Shown piece by piece: positions 24,200 through 32,565 of a DNA stretch of 64,000 nucleotides (position 1 is its first letter; each line of letters opens with the position of its first letter). This DNA is from Streptomyces sp. BK208 (GTDB lineage: Bacteria > Actinomycetota > Actinomycetes > Streptomycetales > Streptomycetaceae), in NCBI RefSeq assembly GCF_004364245.1, contig NZ_SOAV01000001.1, positions 930,001-994,000 on the forward strand. The letters run 5' to 3'. The notes beneath the pieces were generated by a model. That model did no database searches, was not told the origin of the DNA, and saw only the letters and a list, made by a program, of their open reading frames with translations. Both the position numbers and the translations under genes were made by a program.

Positions 24200-26380
24200 T
24201 CAGCGACCGTCCGAGAAGACCTCGCCCCTCTCCGCCTTCTCCACCAGCAGCGCGGGCGGGGCGAAACGCTCGCCGTAGCGGTCGGCCAGCTCGCGGGCGC
24301 GGGCCACGAAGCCGGGCAGGCCTCCCTCGTAGCCGTTGACGTACTGCAGGACACCGCCGGTCCAGCCGGGGAAGCCGATGCCGAAGATCGAGCCGATGTT
24401 GGCGTCGGCGACGGAGGTCAGCACGCCCTCCTCCAGGAGCCTGACGGTGTCGAGCGCCTCCGAGAAGAGCATCCGCTCCTGCATGTCCCGGAACGGGATC
24501 TCGTACCCGGCCTTGGTGAAGTGCTCGCGCAGTCCCGGCCAGAGTCCCGCCCGCCTGCCGTCCTCGCCGTACTCGTAGAAGCCCGCGGCGCCCGAGCGTC
24601 CCGGACGGCCGAACTCGTCGACCATGCGGTCGATGACCGCCTCGGCGGGATGCGCGGTCCAGGTGCCGCCGGCCTCCTCCACGGCCCGTTTCGTCTCGTT
24701 GCGGATCTTCCTCGGGAGGGTGAGGGTCAGCTCGTCCATCAGGGACAGGACCTTGGCCGGGTAGCCGGCCTGCGCCGCCGCCTGCTCCACCGACGCGGGC
24801 TCGATGCCCTCTCCGACCATGGCGACGCCCTCGTTGATGAAGTGGCCGATGACCCGGGAGGTGAAGAAGCCGCGCGAGTCGTTGACCACGATCGGCGTCT
24901 TGTTGATCTGCCGGACCAGGTCGAAGGCGCGGGCCAGCGCCTCGTCCCCGGTCCGCTCCGCCTTGATGATCTCCACCAGCGGCATCTTGTCCACCGGCGA
25001 GAAGAAGTGCAGCCCGATGAAGTCGCCCTGCCGCTCCACGCCCTCGGCCAGCGCCGTGATGGGGAGGGTGGAGGTGTTGGAGCACAGCAGCGCGTCGGGC
25101 GCGACGACGTGCTCGATCTCCTGGAAGACCTTGTGCTTGAGCGAGGTGTCCTCGAACACCGCCTCGATCACCGCGTCGCAGCCCGCCAGGTCGGCCGCCT
25201 CGGCCGTCGGCGTGATCCGGGCCAGCAGCGCGTCCGCCTTCTCCTGACCGGTACGGCCCTTCGCCACCGCCTTCGCGCACAGCTTCTCCGAGTACGCCTT
25301 GCCCTTGAGCGCCGCTTCCAGGGAGACGTCCTTCAGCACCACGTCGATACCGGCGCGGGCGCACGAGTAGGCGATACCCGCGCCCATCATCCCCGCGCCC
25401 AGCACCGCCACCCGGGTCACCTGCCGCGGCTCGACGCCCTTGGGGCGGTTCGCGCCCGAGTTCACCGCCTGGAGGTCGAAGAAGAACGCCTGGATCATGT
25501 TCTTCGAGGTCTGCCCGGCGGCCAGCTCGACGAAGTAGCGGGCCTCGATCACCTGCGCGGTCTCGAAGTCGACCTGGGCGCCCTCGACGGCGGCGGCCAT
25601 GATGTTGCGCGGCGCCGGGTAAGGGGCGCCGCCCGTCTGCTTGCGCAGGTTGGCGGGGAAGGCGGGCAGGTTGGCCGCGAACTTCGGGTGGGAGGGCGTG
25701 CCGCCGGGGATGCGGTAGCCGGGCCTGTCCCAGGGCTGGGCGGACTCCGGGTGGGCGTCGATGAAGGCGCGGGCCCTGGCGAGCATGTCCTCGCGGCTGT
25801 CGGCGACCTCGTCGACCAGACCGTTCTCCTGGGCGCGGCGCGGGTTGTACTGGGTGCCCTGGAGGAGGACCTTCAGGAGGGCGTCGGTGATGCCGAGCAT
25901 CCGGACGGTGCGGACGACTCCGCCGCCCCCGGGGAGCAGGCCGAGGGTGACCTCGGGGCAGCCGATCTTGGAGCCGGCCGCGTCCAGGGCGACGCGGTGG
26001 TGGCAGGCCAGCGCGATCTCGTAGCCGCCGCCGAGGGCCGCGCCGTTCAGGGCGGCGACGACGGGCTTGCCGAGGGTCTCGATGCGGCGCAGGTTCCGCT
26101 TGATGGCCATGCCGCCGTCGAAGAGGTCCTGGGCGGTCTCGGGGGTGACGCGGATCAGGTCGCGCAGGTCGCCGCCGGCGAAGAAGGTCTTCTTGGCGGA
26201 GGTGACGATGACGCCGCGGACGGAGTCCTTCTCGGCCTCCAGGCGGTCGGTGACGGCCGCGAGGGAGTCGCGGAACGCCTGGTTCATGGTGTTCGCGGAC
26301 TGGTCGGGGTCGTCGAGGACGAGGGTGACGACGCCGGTGTCGTCCTGCTCCCAGCGGATGGTGGTGGGCTCGGTGCTCAT
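24200..26380 (-). CDS. fadB: Bifunctional enoyl-CoA hydratase / 3-hydroxyacyl-CoA dehydrogenase (FadB-like)
   Basis: A 726-residue multifunctional beta-oxidation protein. The N-terminal third is a crotonase domain (FFAGGDLRDLI, NGAALGGGYEIALACHHRVA, EVTLGLLPGGGGVVRTVRML) with both hydratase Glu residues apparently kept. The central part is the NAD-binding 3-hydroxyacyl-CoA dehydrogenase domain (VAVLGAGMMGAGIAYSCARA), with the catalytic His in GLHFFSPVDKMPLVEI, followed by the helical C-terminal domain. Length fits actinobacterial FadB-like proteins. It is the last gene of a three-gene operon, 61 bases after the thiolase gene, so together they form a FadA-FadB pair. Confidence 0.93.
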   Translation of the reverse strand: MSTEPTTIRWEQDDTGVVTLVLDDPDQSANTMNQAFRDSLAAVTDRLEAEKDSVRGVIVTSAKKTFFAGGDLRDLIRVTPETAQDLFDGGMAIKRNLRRIETLGKPVVAALNGAALGGGYEIALACHHRVALDAAGSKIGCPEVTLGLLPGGGGVVRTVRMLGITDALLKVLLQGTQYNPRRAQENGLVDEVADSREDMLARARAFIDAHPESAQPWDRPGYRIPGGTPSHPKFAANLPAFPANLRKQTGGAPYPAPRNIMAAAVEGAQVDFETAQVIEARYFVELAAGQTSKNMIQAFFFDLQAVNSGANRPKGVEPRQVTRVAVLGAGMMGAGIAYSCARAGIDVVLKDVSLEAALKGKAYSEKLCAKAVAKGRTGQEKADALLARITPTAEAADLAGCDAVIEAVFEDTSLKHKVFQEIEHVVAPDALLCSNTSTLPITALAEGVERQGDFIGLHFFSPVDKMPLVEIIKAERTGDEALARAFDLVRQINKTPIVVNDSRGFFTSRVIGHFINEGVAMVGEGIEPASVEQAAAQAGYPAKVLSLMDELTLTLPRKIRNETKRAVEEAGGTWTAHPAEAVIDRMVDEFGRPGRSGAAGFYEYGEDGRRAGLWPGLREHFTKAGYEIPFRDMQERMLFSEALDTVRLLEEGVLTSVADANIGSIFGIGFPGWTGGVLQYVNGYEGGLPGFVARARELADRYGERFAPPALLVEKAERGEVFSDGR

Positions 26381-26441
26381 GAGGGTGTGCTCCAGGTGAT
26401 CCGTCGAGGCCGTCGCGGCCGTCGTATCCGTCGGGAGGGGG

Positions 26442-27656
26442 TCAGATGCGCTCGACGATCGTGGCGATGCCCATGCCGCCGCCCACGCACAGGGTGGCCA
26501 GACCGTAGCGCTTGTCCTGGCGCTCCAGTTCGTCGACGAGGGTGCCGAGGATCATCGCGCCGGTGGCGCCCAGCGGGTGGCCCAGCGCGATCGCGCCGCC
26601 GTTGACGTTGACCTTGTCCAGGGACAGGCCCATGTCCTTGACGAAGCGCAGGACGACCGCCGCGAAGGCCTCGTTGATCTCGACCAGGTCGATGTCGTCG
26701 ATGGTCAGCCCGGCCTTGGCGAGGGCCTTGCGGGTGGCCGGGGCGGGGCCGGTGAGCATGATGGTGGGCTCGGAGCCGGAGACGGCGGCGGAGACGATCC
26801 GGGCGCGCGGGGCGAGGCCGTGGCGCTCGCCGACCTCCTTGGAGCCGATGGCGACCAGGGAGGCGCCGTCGACGATGCCGGAGGAGTTCCCGGCGTGGTG
26901 GACGTGGTCGATCTTCTCCACCCAGTGGTACTTCTGCAGCGCGACGGCGTCGAAGCCGCCCAGCTCGCCGATGTCCGCGAAGGACGGCTTGAGCTTCCCC
27001 AGCGAGTCGGCGGTCGTGCCGGGCCGCGGGTGCTCGTCGTGGTCGAGGACCGTGAGACCGGCGCGGTCCCGCACGGGCACGACGGAGCGCTCGAAACGGC
27101 CCTCCTTCCATGCGGTGGCCGCGCGCTCCTGGGACAGGGCCGCGTACTCGTCCACGTCGCGGCGGGAGAAGCCCTCGATGGTGGCGATGAGGTCGGCGCC
27201 GATGCCCTGCGGGACGAAGTTGGTGGCGAGGTTGGTCATCGGGTCGTTGAACCAGGCGCCGCCGTCCGAGGCCATCGGGACGCGGGACATGGACTCGACA
27301 CCGCCCGCCAGGACCAGGTCCTCCCAGCCGGAGCGCACCTTCATGGCCGCCATGTTGACGGCCTCGAGGCCCGAGGCGCAGAAGCGGTTCTCCTGGACAC
27401 CGGCCACCGTGTCCGGCAGTCCCGCCGCGATCGCGGCGATACGGGCGATGTCGGAGCCCTGGTCGCCGACCGGACCGACGACGCCGAGCACGATGTCGTC
27501 GACGGCGGCCGGGTCCAGGCCGGGGAAGCGGGCGCGGATCTCGTGGATGAGGCCGACGACCAGGTCGACGGGCTTGGTGCCGTGCAGGGCGCCGTTCGCC
27601 TTGCCGCGTCCGCGCGGGGTGCGGATCGCGTCGTACACGTACGCTTCGGTGCTCAC
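26442..27656 (-). CDS. fadA: Acetyl-CoA acyltransferase (thiolase)
   Basis: A 404-residue thiolase for the last step of beta-oxidation. The nucleophilic Cys is in [16 protein letters not shown], the catalytic His in [18 protein letters not shown], and the second Cys in [22 protein letters not shown] is also conserved. The start is GTG at 27654-27656 with GAAAGG upstream. The preceding CaiB/BaiF gene ends 11 bases before it and FadB follows, so it is operonic. Substrate chain length is unknown. Confidence 0.94.
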   Translation of the reverse strand: MSTEAYVYDAIRTPRGRGKANGALHGTKPVDLVVGLIHEIRARFPGLDPAAVDDIVLGVVGPVGDQGSDIARIAAIAAGLPDTVAGVQENRFCASGLEAVNMAAMKVRSGWEDLVLAGGVESMSRVPMASDGGAWFNDPMTNLATNFVPQGIGADLIATIEGFSRRDVDEYAALSQERAATAWKEGRFERSVVPVRDRAGLTVLDHDEHPRPGTTADSLGKLKPSFADIGELGGFDAVALQKYHWVEKIDHVHHAGNSSGIVDGASLVAIGSKEVGERHGLAPRARIVSAAVSGSEPTIMLTGPAPATRKALAKAGLTIDDIDLVEINEAFAAVVLRFVKDMGLSLDKVNVNGGAIALGHPLGATGAMILGTLVDELERQDKRYGLATLCVGGGMGIATIVERI

Positions 27657-27667
27657 TGGCAGGCCTT

Positions 27668-28858
27668 TCACTGAGGGTGGTGCGCTGAGGGATTCGGGCG
27701 GGGTGACGCCGGGGAGGGGCCCGGGTCGCGGGGCAGGTCCCAGTCGCGGGCCACGGACGCGCCGTCGGCGCCGGGCAGGGCGGGCCCGGTGCGTACGGCG
27801 GTGGGGGTCGCGGAGAAGCGGGGCGCGGGGGCCGGCTGGGTGATGCCGTCGTGGTCGGTGAAGGTGGAGCGGGCGGCGAGGTGCGGGTGGCGCGGGGCCT
27901 CGCGCAGCGACAGGACGGGGGCCGCGCAGGCGTCGGAGCCCTCGAAGACCGCCGTCCATTCGTCGCGGGTACGGGACCTGAACCGGGCGGCGACGGCCGC
28001 GCGCAGTTCGGGCCAGCGGGCCGGGTCGTCGCGGGCCGGTGCCTGGTCGGGCAGGCCGAGGAGACGCGTGAACTCGGCGTAGAACCGCGGCTCCAGCGCG
28101 CCGACCGCCATGTACCGGCCGTCGGCGGTCTCGTAGGTGCCGTAGAAGGGACAGCCGCCGTCGAGGAGGTTGGCGCCCCGCCGGTCCTGCCAGCCGCCGG
28201 CGGCGAGCATGCCGTGGATCATCGAGGAGAGGTGGGCGGTGCCGTCGACGATCGCGGCGTCCACGACCTGCCCGGTGCCGGTCGCCCGTGCGTGGTGCAG
28301 GGCGGCGAGGACGCCGACGACCAAGTACAGGGAGCCGCCCGCGTAGTCGCCGAGGAGGTTGGCGGGGACGGCCGGCGGCTCGTCGGGGGCGCCGATCATG
28401 CCGAGGGTCCCGGTGAGCGCGATGTACCCGATGTCGTGCCCGGCACGCTGGGCGAGCGGGCCTTCCTGGCCCCAGCCGGTCATGCGGCCGTAGACCAGGC
28501 GCGGGTTGCGGGCGTGGCAGTCGGCGGGGCCGACGCCGAGCCGTTCGGAGACGCCGGGGCGGTAGCCCTCGATCAGGACGTCGGCGCGTTCGGCGAGGTC
28601 GAGGACGCGGGCCGGTCCGTCGGGTGCCTTGAGGTCGACGACCACGGAGCGCTTGTTGCGGTTGGTGACGTCGTGGCCGGGGTCGATCCCGAGACCGGGT
28701 CCGCCCGGGCGGTCGACGCGGACGACGTCGGCGCCCAGGTCGGCCAGGAGCATGGCGGCGAACGGGCCGGGGCCGATGCCGGCCAGCTCGACCACGCGCA
28801 CACCGGCGAGCGGGCCCTCGGCGCCCGGCGTCCGCGTCGGCGTCCTCGCTTCCGACAT
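27668..28858 (-). CDS. CaiB/BaiF CoA-transferase family protein (alpha-methylacyl-CoA racemase-like)
   Basis: A 396-residue family III CoA-transferase fold protein. It starts with [20 protein letters not shown], the typical N-terminus of alpha-methylacyl-CoA racemase, and continues with [28 protein letters not shown] and the catalytic-region [12 protein letters not shown]. The His-Asp pair of racemases corresponds to AGHDIGY. The family members of this type epimerise 2-methyl branched acyl-CoAs so they can enter beta-oxidation, which fits the two downstream beta-oxidation genes. Start ATG at 28856-28858 with GGGG before it. It is first in the operon and divergent from the enoyl-reductase-like gene. 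Confidence 0.88.
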   Translation of the reverse strand: MSEARTPTRTPGAEGPLAGVRVVELAGIGPGPFAAMLLADLGADVVRVDRPGGPGLGIDPGHDVTNRNKRSVVVDLKAPDGPARVLDLAERADVLIEGYRPGVSERLGVGPADCHARNPRLVYGRMTGWGQEGPLAQRAGHDIGYIALTGTLGMIGAPDEPPAVPANLLGDYAGGSLYLVVGVLAALHHARATGTGQVVDAAIVDGTAHLSSMIHGMLAAGGWQDRRGANLLDGGCPFYGTYETADGRYMAVGALEPRFYAEFTRLLGLPDQAPARDDPARWPELRAAVAARFRSRTRDEWTAVFEGSDACAAPVLSLREAPRHPHLAARSTFTDHDGITQPAPAPRFSATPTAVRTGPALPGADGASVARDWDLPRDPGPSPASPRPNPSAHHPQ

Positions 28859-28904
28859 CCAGCCCCCAGCTCTGTGACACAACCGATGTAACACCGATGA
28901 TGCT

Positions 28905-28918
28905 AAGAACGTGTTCCA
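28905..28918. promoter_or_regulatory. KstR-like operator (one mismatch)
   Basis: AAGAACGTGTTCCA matches the mycobacterial KstR/TetR consensus TnnAACnnGTTnnA except for the first base. It sits 47 bases upstream of the CaiB-thiolase-FadB operon, in the divergent promoter region. Site and regulator are inferred only. Confidence 0.3.
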
Positions 28919-29065
28919 CTGGGCACAAGCCCCGAGCGAGCAAGCGCTTAGCCAATTATGGTGCAGGCTCCTCTTCGGGCCGCTCGATCCTCACGCTAGC
29001 CTCAGCCACCGGCGACGGCGCGTGCTGCGGGCCCGGGAACCGCCGACGGGTGACGAAGGGATGTC

Positions 29066-30244
29066 ATGAGCAGGCTGAACGCGGCCGACCGGCCGTACGA
29101 CATCGTGCTGTTCGGGGCGACGGGGTTCGTCGGCGAACTCACGGCGCGGTACCTCGCCGAGCACACGCCGAAGGGGCTGCGCTGGGCGATCGCGGGCCGC
29201 AGCGAGGAGAAGCTGCGCCGGCTGCGCGAGCGGCTGCCCGGCGGGGCGGAGATCGGCGTGCTCCGCGCGGACGTCTCCGATCCGGCCTCGCTGCGGGAAC
29301 TCGCCGAGCACGCGCGCGTGGTGGCCACGACGGTCGGTCCCTACGTCCGGTACGGCGACGCGCTGGTCGCCGCCTGCGCGGAGGCCGGCACGGACTACCT
29401 GGATCTCACCGGTGAGCCCGAGTTCGTGGACCTGACCTACGTCCGGCACGACGCCCGCGCGCGGGAGACCGGCGCCCGGCTGGTGCACGCCTGCGGCTTC
29501 GACTCCGTCCCGCACGACCTCGGCGTGTACTTCACCGTGCGGCAACTGCCGGAGGGCGTGCCGCTGAGCGTGGACGGCTACGTGCGGGTCGGCGCCACGT
29601 TCTCCGGCGGTACGTTCGCCTCCGCGCTGGGCCAGTTCGCGCGGGGCCGCCGGTTGCGGGCCGCCGCGCTGGAACGCCGCCGGCACGAACCCCGCCTGGT
29701 CGGGCGCCGCGTGGTGACGCCGACGGGGGCGCCGCGGTTCGCCGGGGAGGTGGGGGCGTGGGCGCTGCCGCTGCCCACCGTCGACGCGCAGATCGTGCGC
29801 CGGTCGGCGAAGTCCCTGGAGCGCTACGGCCCCGACTTCCGCTACCGCCACTACGCGGCCGTACGGCACCTGCCCGTCGCGGTGGGCGGGGTGGCGGCCG
29901 TGGGCGCCCTGCTGGCGGCGGCCCAGGTGCCGCCCGCGCGGCGCTGGCTGTCCGGCCGGCTGGCGCCGGGTGACGGACCGAGCGCCGAGCGGCGGGCGAG
30001 GAGCTGGTTCTCGGTCCGCTTCGTGGGCGAGGGCGGTGGCCGGAAGGTGTTCACCGAGGTCGCGGGCGGCGACCCCGGGTACGACGAGACCGCCAAGATG
30101 CTGGCCGAGGCGGCGCTCTGTCTCGCCCTGGACACCCTGCCGCCCACGGCCGGACAGGTCACCACGGCCGTGGCGATGGGCGACGCGCTGACCGAACGGC
30201 TGCGGGCGGCGGGCATCGGCTTCCGGGTGGCCGCGACCCGCTGA
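29066..30244 (+). CDS. Saccharopine dehydrogenase-like / trans-acting enoyl reductase family protein
   Basis: A 392-residue NAD(P)-binding protein. The Rossmann motif GATGFVGELTARYLAE is at residues 18-33, with SEEKLRRLRERL and VATTVGPYVRYGDALVAAC following. This arrangement is shared by saccharopine dehydrogenase-like proteins and the mycobacterial trans-acting enoyl reductase involved in phthiocerol/phenolic lipids. A hydrophobic segment around residues 272-290 (VAVGGVAAVGALLAAAQV) may be a membrane anchor. The ATG has AAGGGA just upstream. It is divergent from the beta-oxidation operon, which suggests a lipid substrate, but none is known. Confidence 0.8.
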   Translation: MSRLNAADRPYDIVLFGATGFVGELTARYLAEHTPKGLRWAIAGRSEEKLRRLRERLPGGAEIGVLRADVSDPASLRELAEHARVVATTVGPYVRYGDALVAACAEAGTDYLDLTGEPEFVDLTYVRHDARARETGARLVHACGFDSVPHDLGVYFTVRQLPEGVPLSVDGYVRVGATFSGGTFASALGQFARGRRLRAAALERRRHEPRLVGRRVVTPTGAPRFAGEVGAWALPLPTVDAQIVRRSAKSLERYGPDFRYRHYAAVRHLPVAVGGVAAVGALLAAAQVPPARRWLSGRLAPGDGPSAERRARSWFSVRFVGEGGGRKVFTEVAGGDPGYDETAKMLAEAALCLALDTLPPTAGQVTTAVAMGDALTERLRAAGIGFRVAATR

Positions 30245-30411
30245 GCCCCGCGACGGGTCCGGCCGGGACGACGGGCCGGGTCCGGCGGGCGCGGGCTCAG
30301 GTTCGGCAGGGCGCGGAACGCGGTCCCCGGCCTGGCCGGCGGGCCGGGTCCAGGTCCGGCAGGGCGCGGCCCGGATCCGGCGGGCCCGGCTCCCACGGCC
30401 GAAGCGCCGTG

Positions 30412-30495
30412 GGTCGGGTTCCGGCCGGCCGGGCTCCCTGGTCGGGATCCGGTCGGCCGGGCTCCCTGGTCGGGTTCCGGTCGGCCGGGCTCGCT
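30412..30495. repeat. 28-bp tandem repeat, three copies, in a degenerate repeat region
   Basis: Units at 30412-30439, 30440-30467 and 30468-30495 are 28 bases each, differing at one or two positions, with core GGTCGGCCGGGCTC. The flanking sequence between 30245 and 30632 is built of looser variants of the same words (GGTCCGG, GGCCGGGT), including a repeated CGGCAGGGCGCGG near 30303 and 30357. The 388-base space carries no gene that I can support. Confidence 0.85.
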
Positions 30496-30632
30496 GGTCG
30501 GCCGCGCGCCGGTGGGGCCGGGTCGGCCGGCAAGAGCCCCGGTCGGCCGGGCCCCGTAGGCCGGGGTCCGGTGGGCCCCGGTTTCGGTGGGCCCGGGTCG
30601 GTGGGTAAGGGGCCGGAAGGGCTCGGTGAGGG

Positions 30633-30779
30633 CTAGCCGGACCACCCGGCGATCGTGTAGATCATCCCGCCGAGCCAGGCCAGTCCCGCGATCACCGCCA
30701 GCGCGAGGCCCGCGGCCACGGCCCGATCGGCGGGTCTGCCGGGCTGGGCCGAGTACTTGGGTGCGCGGGGTGCCGTCAT
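30633..30779 (-). CDS. Small single-pass membrane protein
   Basis: A 48-residue protein: a basic, proline-rich N-terminus (TAPRAPKYSAQPGRPADRA) followed by one membrane helix (VAAGLALAVIAGLAWLGGMI) and a short YTIAGWSG tail. The ATG at 30777-30779 has AGGGTGG about six bases upstream. Small one-helix proteins with this layout are common in Streptomyces and have no assigned function. The 3' end borders the repeat region. Confidence 0.65.
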   Translation of the reverse strand: MTAPRAPKYSAQPGRPADRAVAAGLALAVIAGLAWLGGMIYTIAGWSG

Positions 30780-30926
30780 GCCGTCCACCCTGCCGGGGCG
30801 GCCGGCGGTGGCACATCCGTACGGATACTCAGGCTCGTCTGAGCCCCCCGTCCACCGACGCAGCCCTATCGCGCCACCCGGCTCCCGGAGAGCGGGCGGT
30901 GCGCCCGGCACCGTGCCGGCGAGCGG

Positions 30927-31628
30927 TCAACGGGTCTGTTGCAGGCGCCGCAGGGCAGCGCGGCACAGGGCGTCGGCCCTGCGGGTGGTCTCCGGCAGCC
31001 GGTAGGCGGGTGCCAGGGCGAGCGTGTGCGCGCAGGCGTTGCCGAGGCTCACCCGGTGCCCGACGGAGACGAAGACCGGCTTCACCCCGGCGCGGGTGCG
31101 CACCGCACGCCCGACCTCCTCGGCGCCGTCGAACAGCGGGGACGTGCTGCCGCGCGGGGCGTCCGGGTCGTCGTGGGTGAAGGCGAACGGGTTCTTGGCC
31201 ACGCCGATCGTGGGCAGGTCCGTGAGGACGCCCAGGTGGCTCGCGAGGCCGAAGCGGCGCGGGTGGGCCAGGCCGTAGCCGTCGCACACGACGAGGCCGG
31301 GCGGGCAGGGCAGCGCCGCCAGGGCGGCCAGGACGGTCGGGACCTCCCGGAAGGCGAGCAGACCGGGCACGTAGGGGAAGGAGACGCGCCCGACGGCCGT
31401 GGCCTCGGCGACGACGGCGAGGGTCGCGGCGTCCAGCACGACGGCGGCGGCCGCGACGGCGTCGCGTGCGTCGTCGTAGGCGACGTCCACGCCGGTCACC
31501 AGGCCGGTGCCGGGCGGCGGGCCGTCTTCGTCGAGCACCACGCGTGCGCGCAGTTCGTCCTGCACGGCGCGGGCCTGTTCCTCGGTCGCGGGCCAGTCGT
31601 CGGGGATCTGCACGGGCACGGTCGTCAT
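30927..31628 (-). CDS. nfi: Endonuclease V
   Basis: A 233-residue deoxyinosine 3'-endonuclease that starts repair of deaminated adenine. Family motifs occur in order: GVDVAYDD (catalytic Asp), FPYVPGLLAFREVP (wedge and catalytic Glu), VCDGYGLAHPRRFGLASHLG (catalytic Asp and metal site) and GVAKNPF. Length is normal. Start ATG at 31626-31628, 42 bases from the divergent YciI gene. Confidence 0.95.
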   Translation of the reverse strand: MTTVPVQIPDDWPATEEQARAVQDELRARVVLDEDGPPPGTGLVTGVDVAYDDARDAVAAAAVVLDAATLAVVAEATAVGRVSFPYVPGLLAFREVPTVLAALAALPCPPGLVVCDGYGLAHPRRFGLASHLGVLTDLPTIGVAKNPFAFTHDDPDAPRGSTSPLFDGAEEVGRAVRTRAGVKPVFVSVGHRVSLGNACAHTLALAPAYRLPETTRRADALCRAALRRLQQTR

Positions 31629-31670
31629 GGTGGCCGCCACCCTACGGGAGCCCGGAGTAGTCTCGCGATC

Positions 31671-31967
31671 ATGTTCGTACTGGAGCTGTCCCACACCGCC
31701 CCGCTCGAAGCCGTCGACGCCGTACTGGCGGACCATGTGGCCTGGCTGGACGGACTGTACGAGCAGGGTGTGTTCCTGGCGTCCGGCCCCAAGGAGCCCC
31801 GCGACGGCGGGGTGATCCTCGCCGTCGCGGAGGACCGCGCGCGGATCGAGGAGATCACCGCGGGCGACCCGTTCGTCAGGGCCGGCGTGTGCGCGTACCG
31901 CGTCACCGAGTTCGCCGCCTCGAAGACGGCACCCGAACTGGAGCGGTACCGGGAGACGCGCGGCTAG
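31671..31967 (+). CDS. YciI family protein
   Basis: A 98-residue ferredoxin-like-fold protein. It has the YciI layout: FVLELSHTAP, DHVAWLDGLYEQGVFLASGP with the conserved His and a Gly-Pro turn, and ITAGDPFVRAGVCAYRVTEF near the end, where the invariant Asp-Pro-Phe appears. YciI proteins are thought to be small enzymes or ligand-binding proteins; function is unproven. The TAG stop (31965-31967) coincides with the left edge of a MITE: its T and A are the target duplication and its G is the first base of the element. Confidence 0.88.
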   Translation: MFVLELSHTAPLEAVDAVLADHVAWLDGLYEQGVFLASGPKEPRDGGVILAVAEDRARIEEITAGDPFVRAGVCAYRVTEFAASKTAPELERYRETRG

Positions 31968-32150
31968 GGGGTGTCGTTTGGATCAGACCGGCTCCGGGCG
32001 ACAGTGCCCTGTTGCCGACCCGAGCGGGTTCTGGTGCGTGCAGCTGCAGGGCGGAGGAGGGCGACAGGCGGAGCCCTGGCAACCGACGACAACGCCGCAG
32101 ATGTGCGTGCCGGACCCCGCGACCCACGGCAAGATCCAAACGACACCCCC
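31967..32150. mobile_element. 184-bp MITE with 18-bp terminal inverted repeats and TA target duplication
   Basis: Bases 31967-31984 and 32133-32150 are perfect inverted complements (18 bp, starting GGGGGTGTCG). Both ends are flanked by TA (31965-31966 and 32151-32152) in a CTAG context, so the complementarity runs on to 21 bp (31964-31984 with 32133-32153). The interior holds no transposase; each strand has only a symmetrical 60-codon open frame that begins and ends in the terminal repeats. Size, end structure and target choice are those of a non-autonomous element mobilised by an IS5-type transposase (IS427-like elements target CTAG). Deleting element and one TA restores a TAG stop for the upstream YciI gene. 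Confidence 0.88.
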
Positions 32151-32163
32151 TAGGGGGCGCCGC

Positions 32164-32493
32164 TCACTTGCCGAGGGCCTGGCGCAGCTCGCCCTTGTTC
32201 ATGCTCGACCGGCCGTGGACGCCTCGGCGCCTGGCCTCCTCGTAGAGCTGGTCGTAGGTGGGGCCCTGGGGCCCCTGGCGGTTCCCGGAGCGCTGCCCAC
32301 CCCGCTTGCTCGGCGACTTGTCCTGCGTCGAGGTACGGCTGGCGGTCTTCGACTCACCGGACTGCGCGCGCTCCTTGTTCACCGTACGGGCCGCGATCTC
32401 CTCGGCCCGGCCGGTGCTCTCGCCGCGGTCCTTCGCGCTCTTCTTGATGTGCTCGTACTGCCGTTCCCGTTTGGCGTTCGAACCGCTCGGCAT
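32164..32493 (-). CDS. Plasmid stabilization-type protein with Rho_N-like C-terminus
   Basis: A 109-residue, very hydrophilic protein. The N-terminal 35 residues (KRERQYEHIKKSAKDRG) are highly charged, the middle is disordered (Ser, Lys, Arg, Gln, Gly), and the C-terminus (TYDQLYEEARRRGVHGRSSM then KGELRQALGK) is a helix-extended-loop-helix of the Rho N-terminal/SAP type that often binds nucleic acid. Streptomyces homologues are labelled plasmid stabilization proteins, although no partition role is established. Start ATG 32491-32493 with AGGAAG upstream. It ends ten bases from the MITE flank. Confidence 0.75.
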   Translation of the reverse strand: MPSGSNAKRERQYEHIKKSAKDRGESTGRAEEIAARTVNKERAQSGESKTASRTSTQDKSPSKRGGQRSGNRQGPQGPTYDQLYEEARRRGVHGRSSMNKGELRQALGK

Positions 32494-32565
32494 GTCCGCT
32501 CACTTCCTCTCACGTTCAGCGAACGGTTACCCACGTTACGGACACTCACCCCGCCCCGCCCGGCG

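Noticed and set aside
31971-32153. Two 60-codon proteins inside the MITE
   Set aside because: They start and end in the terminal repeats on each strand and are symmetrical by-products of the inverted repeats, with no ribosome binding sites or similarity.
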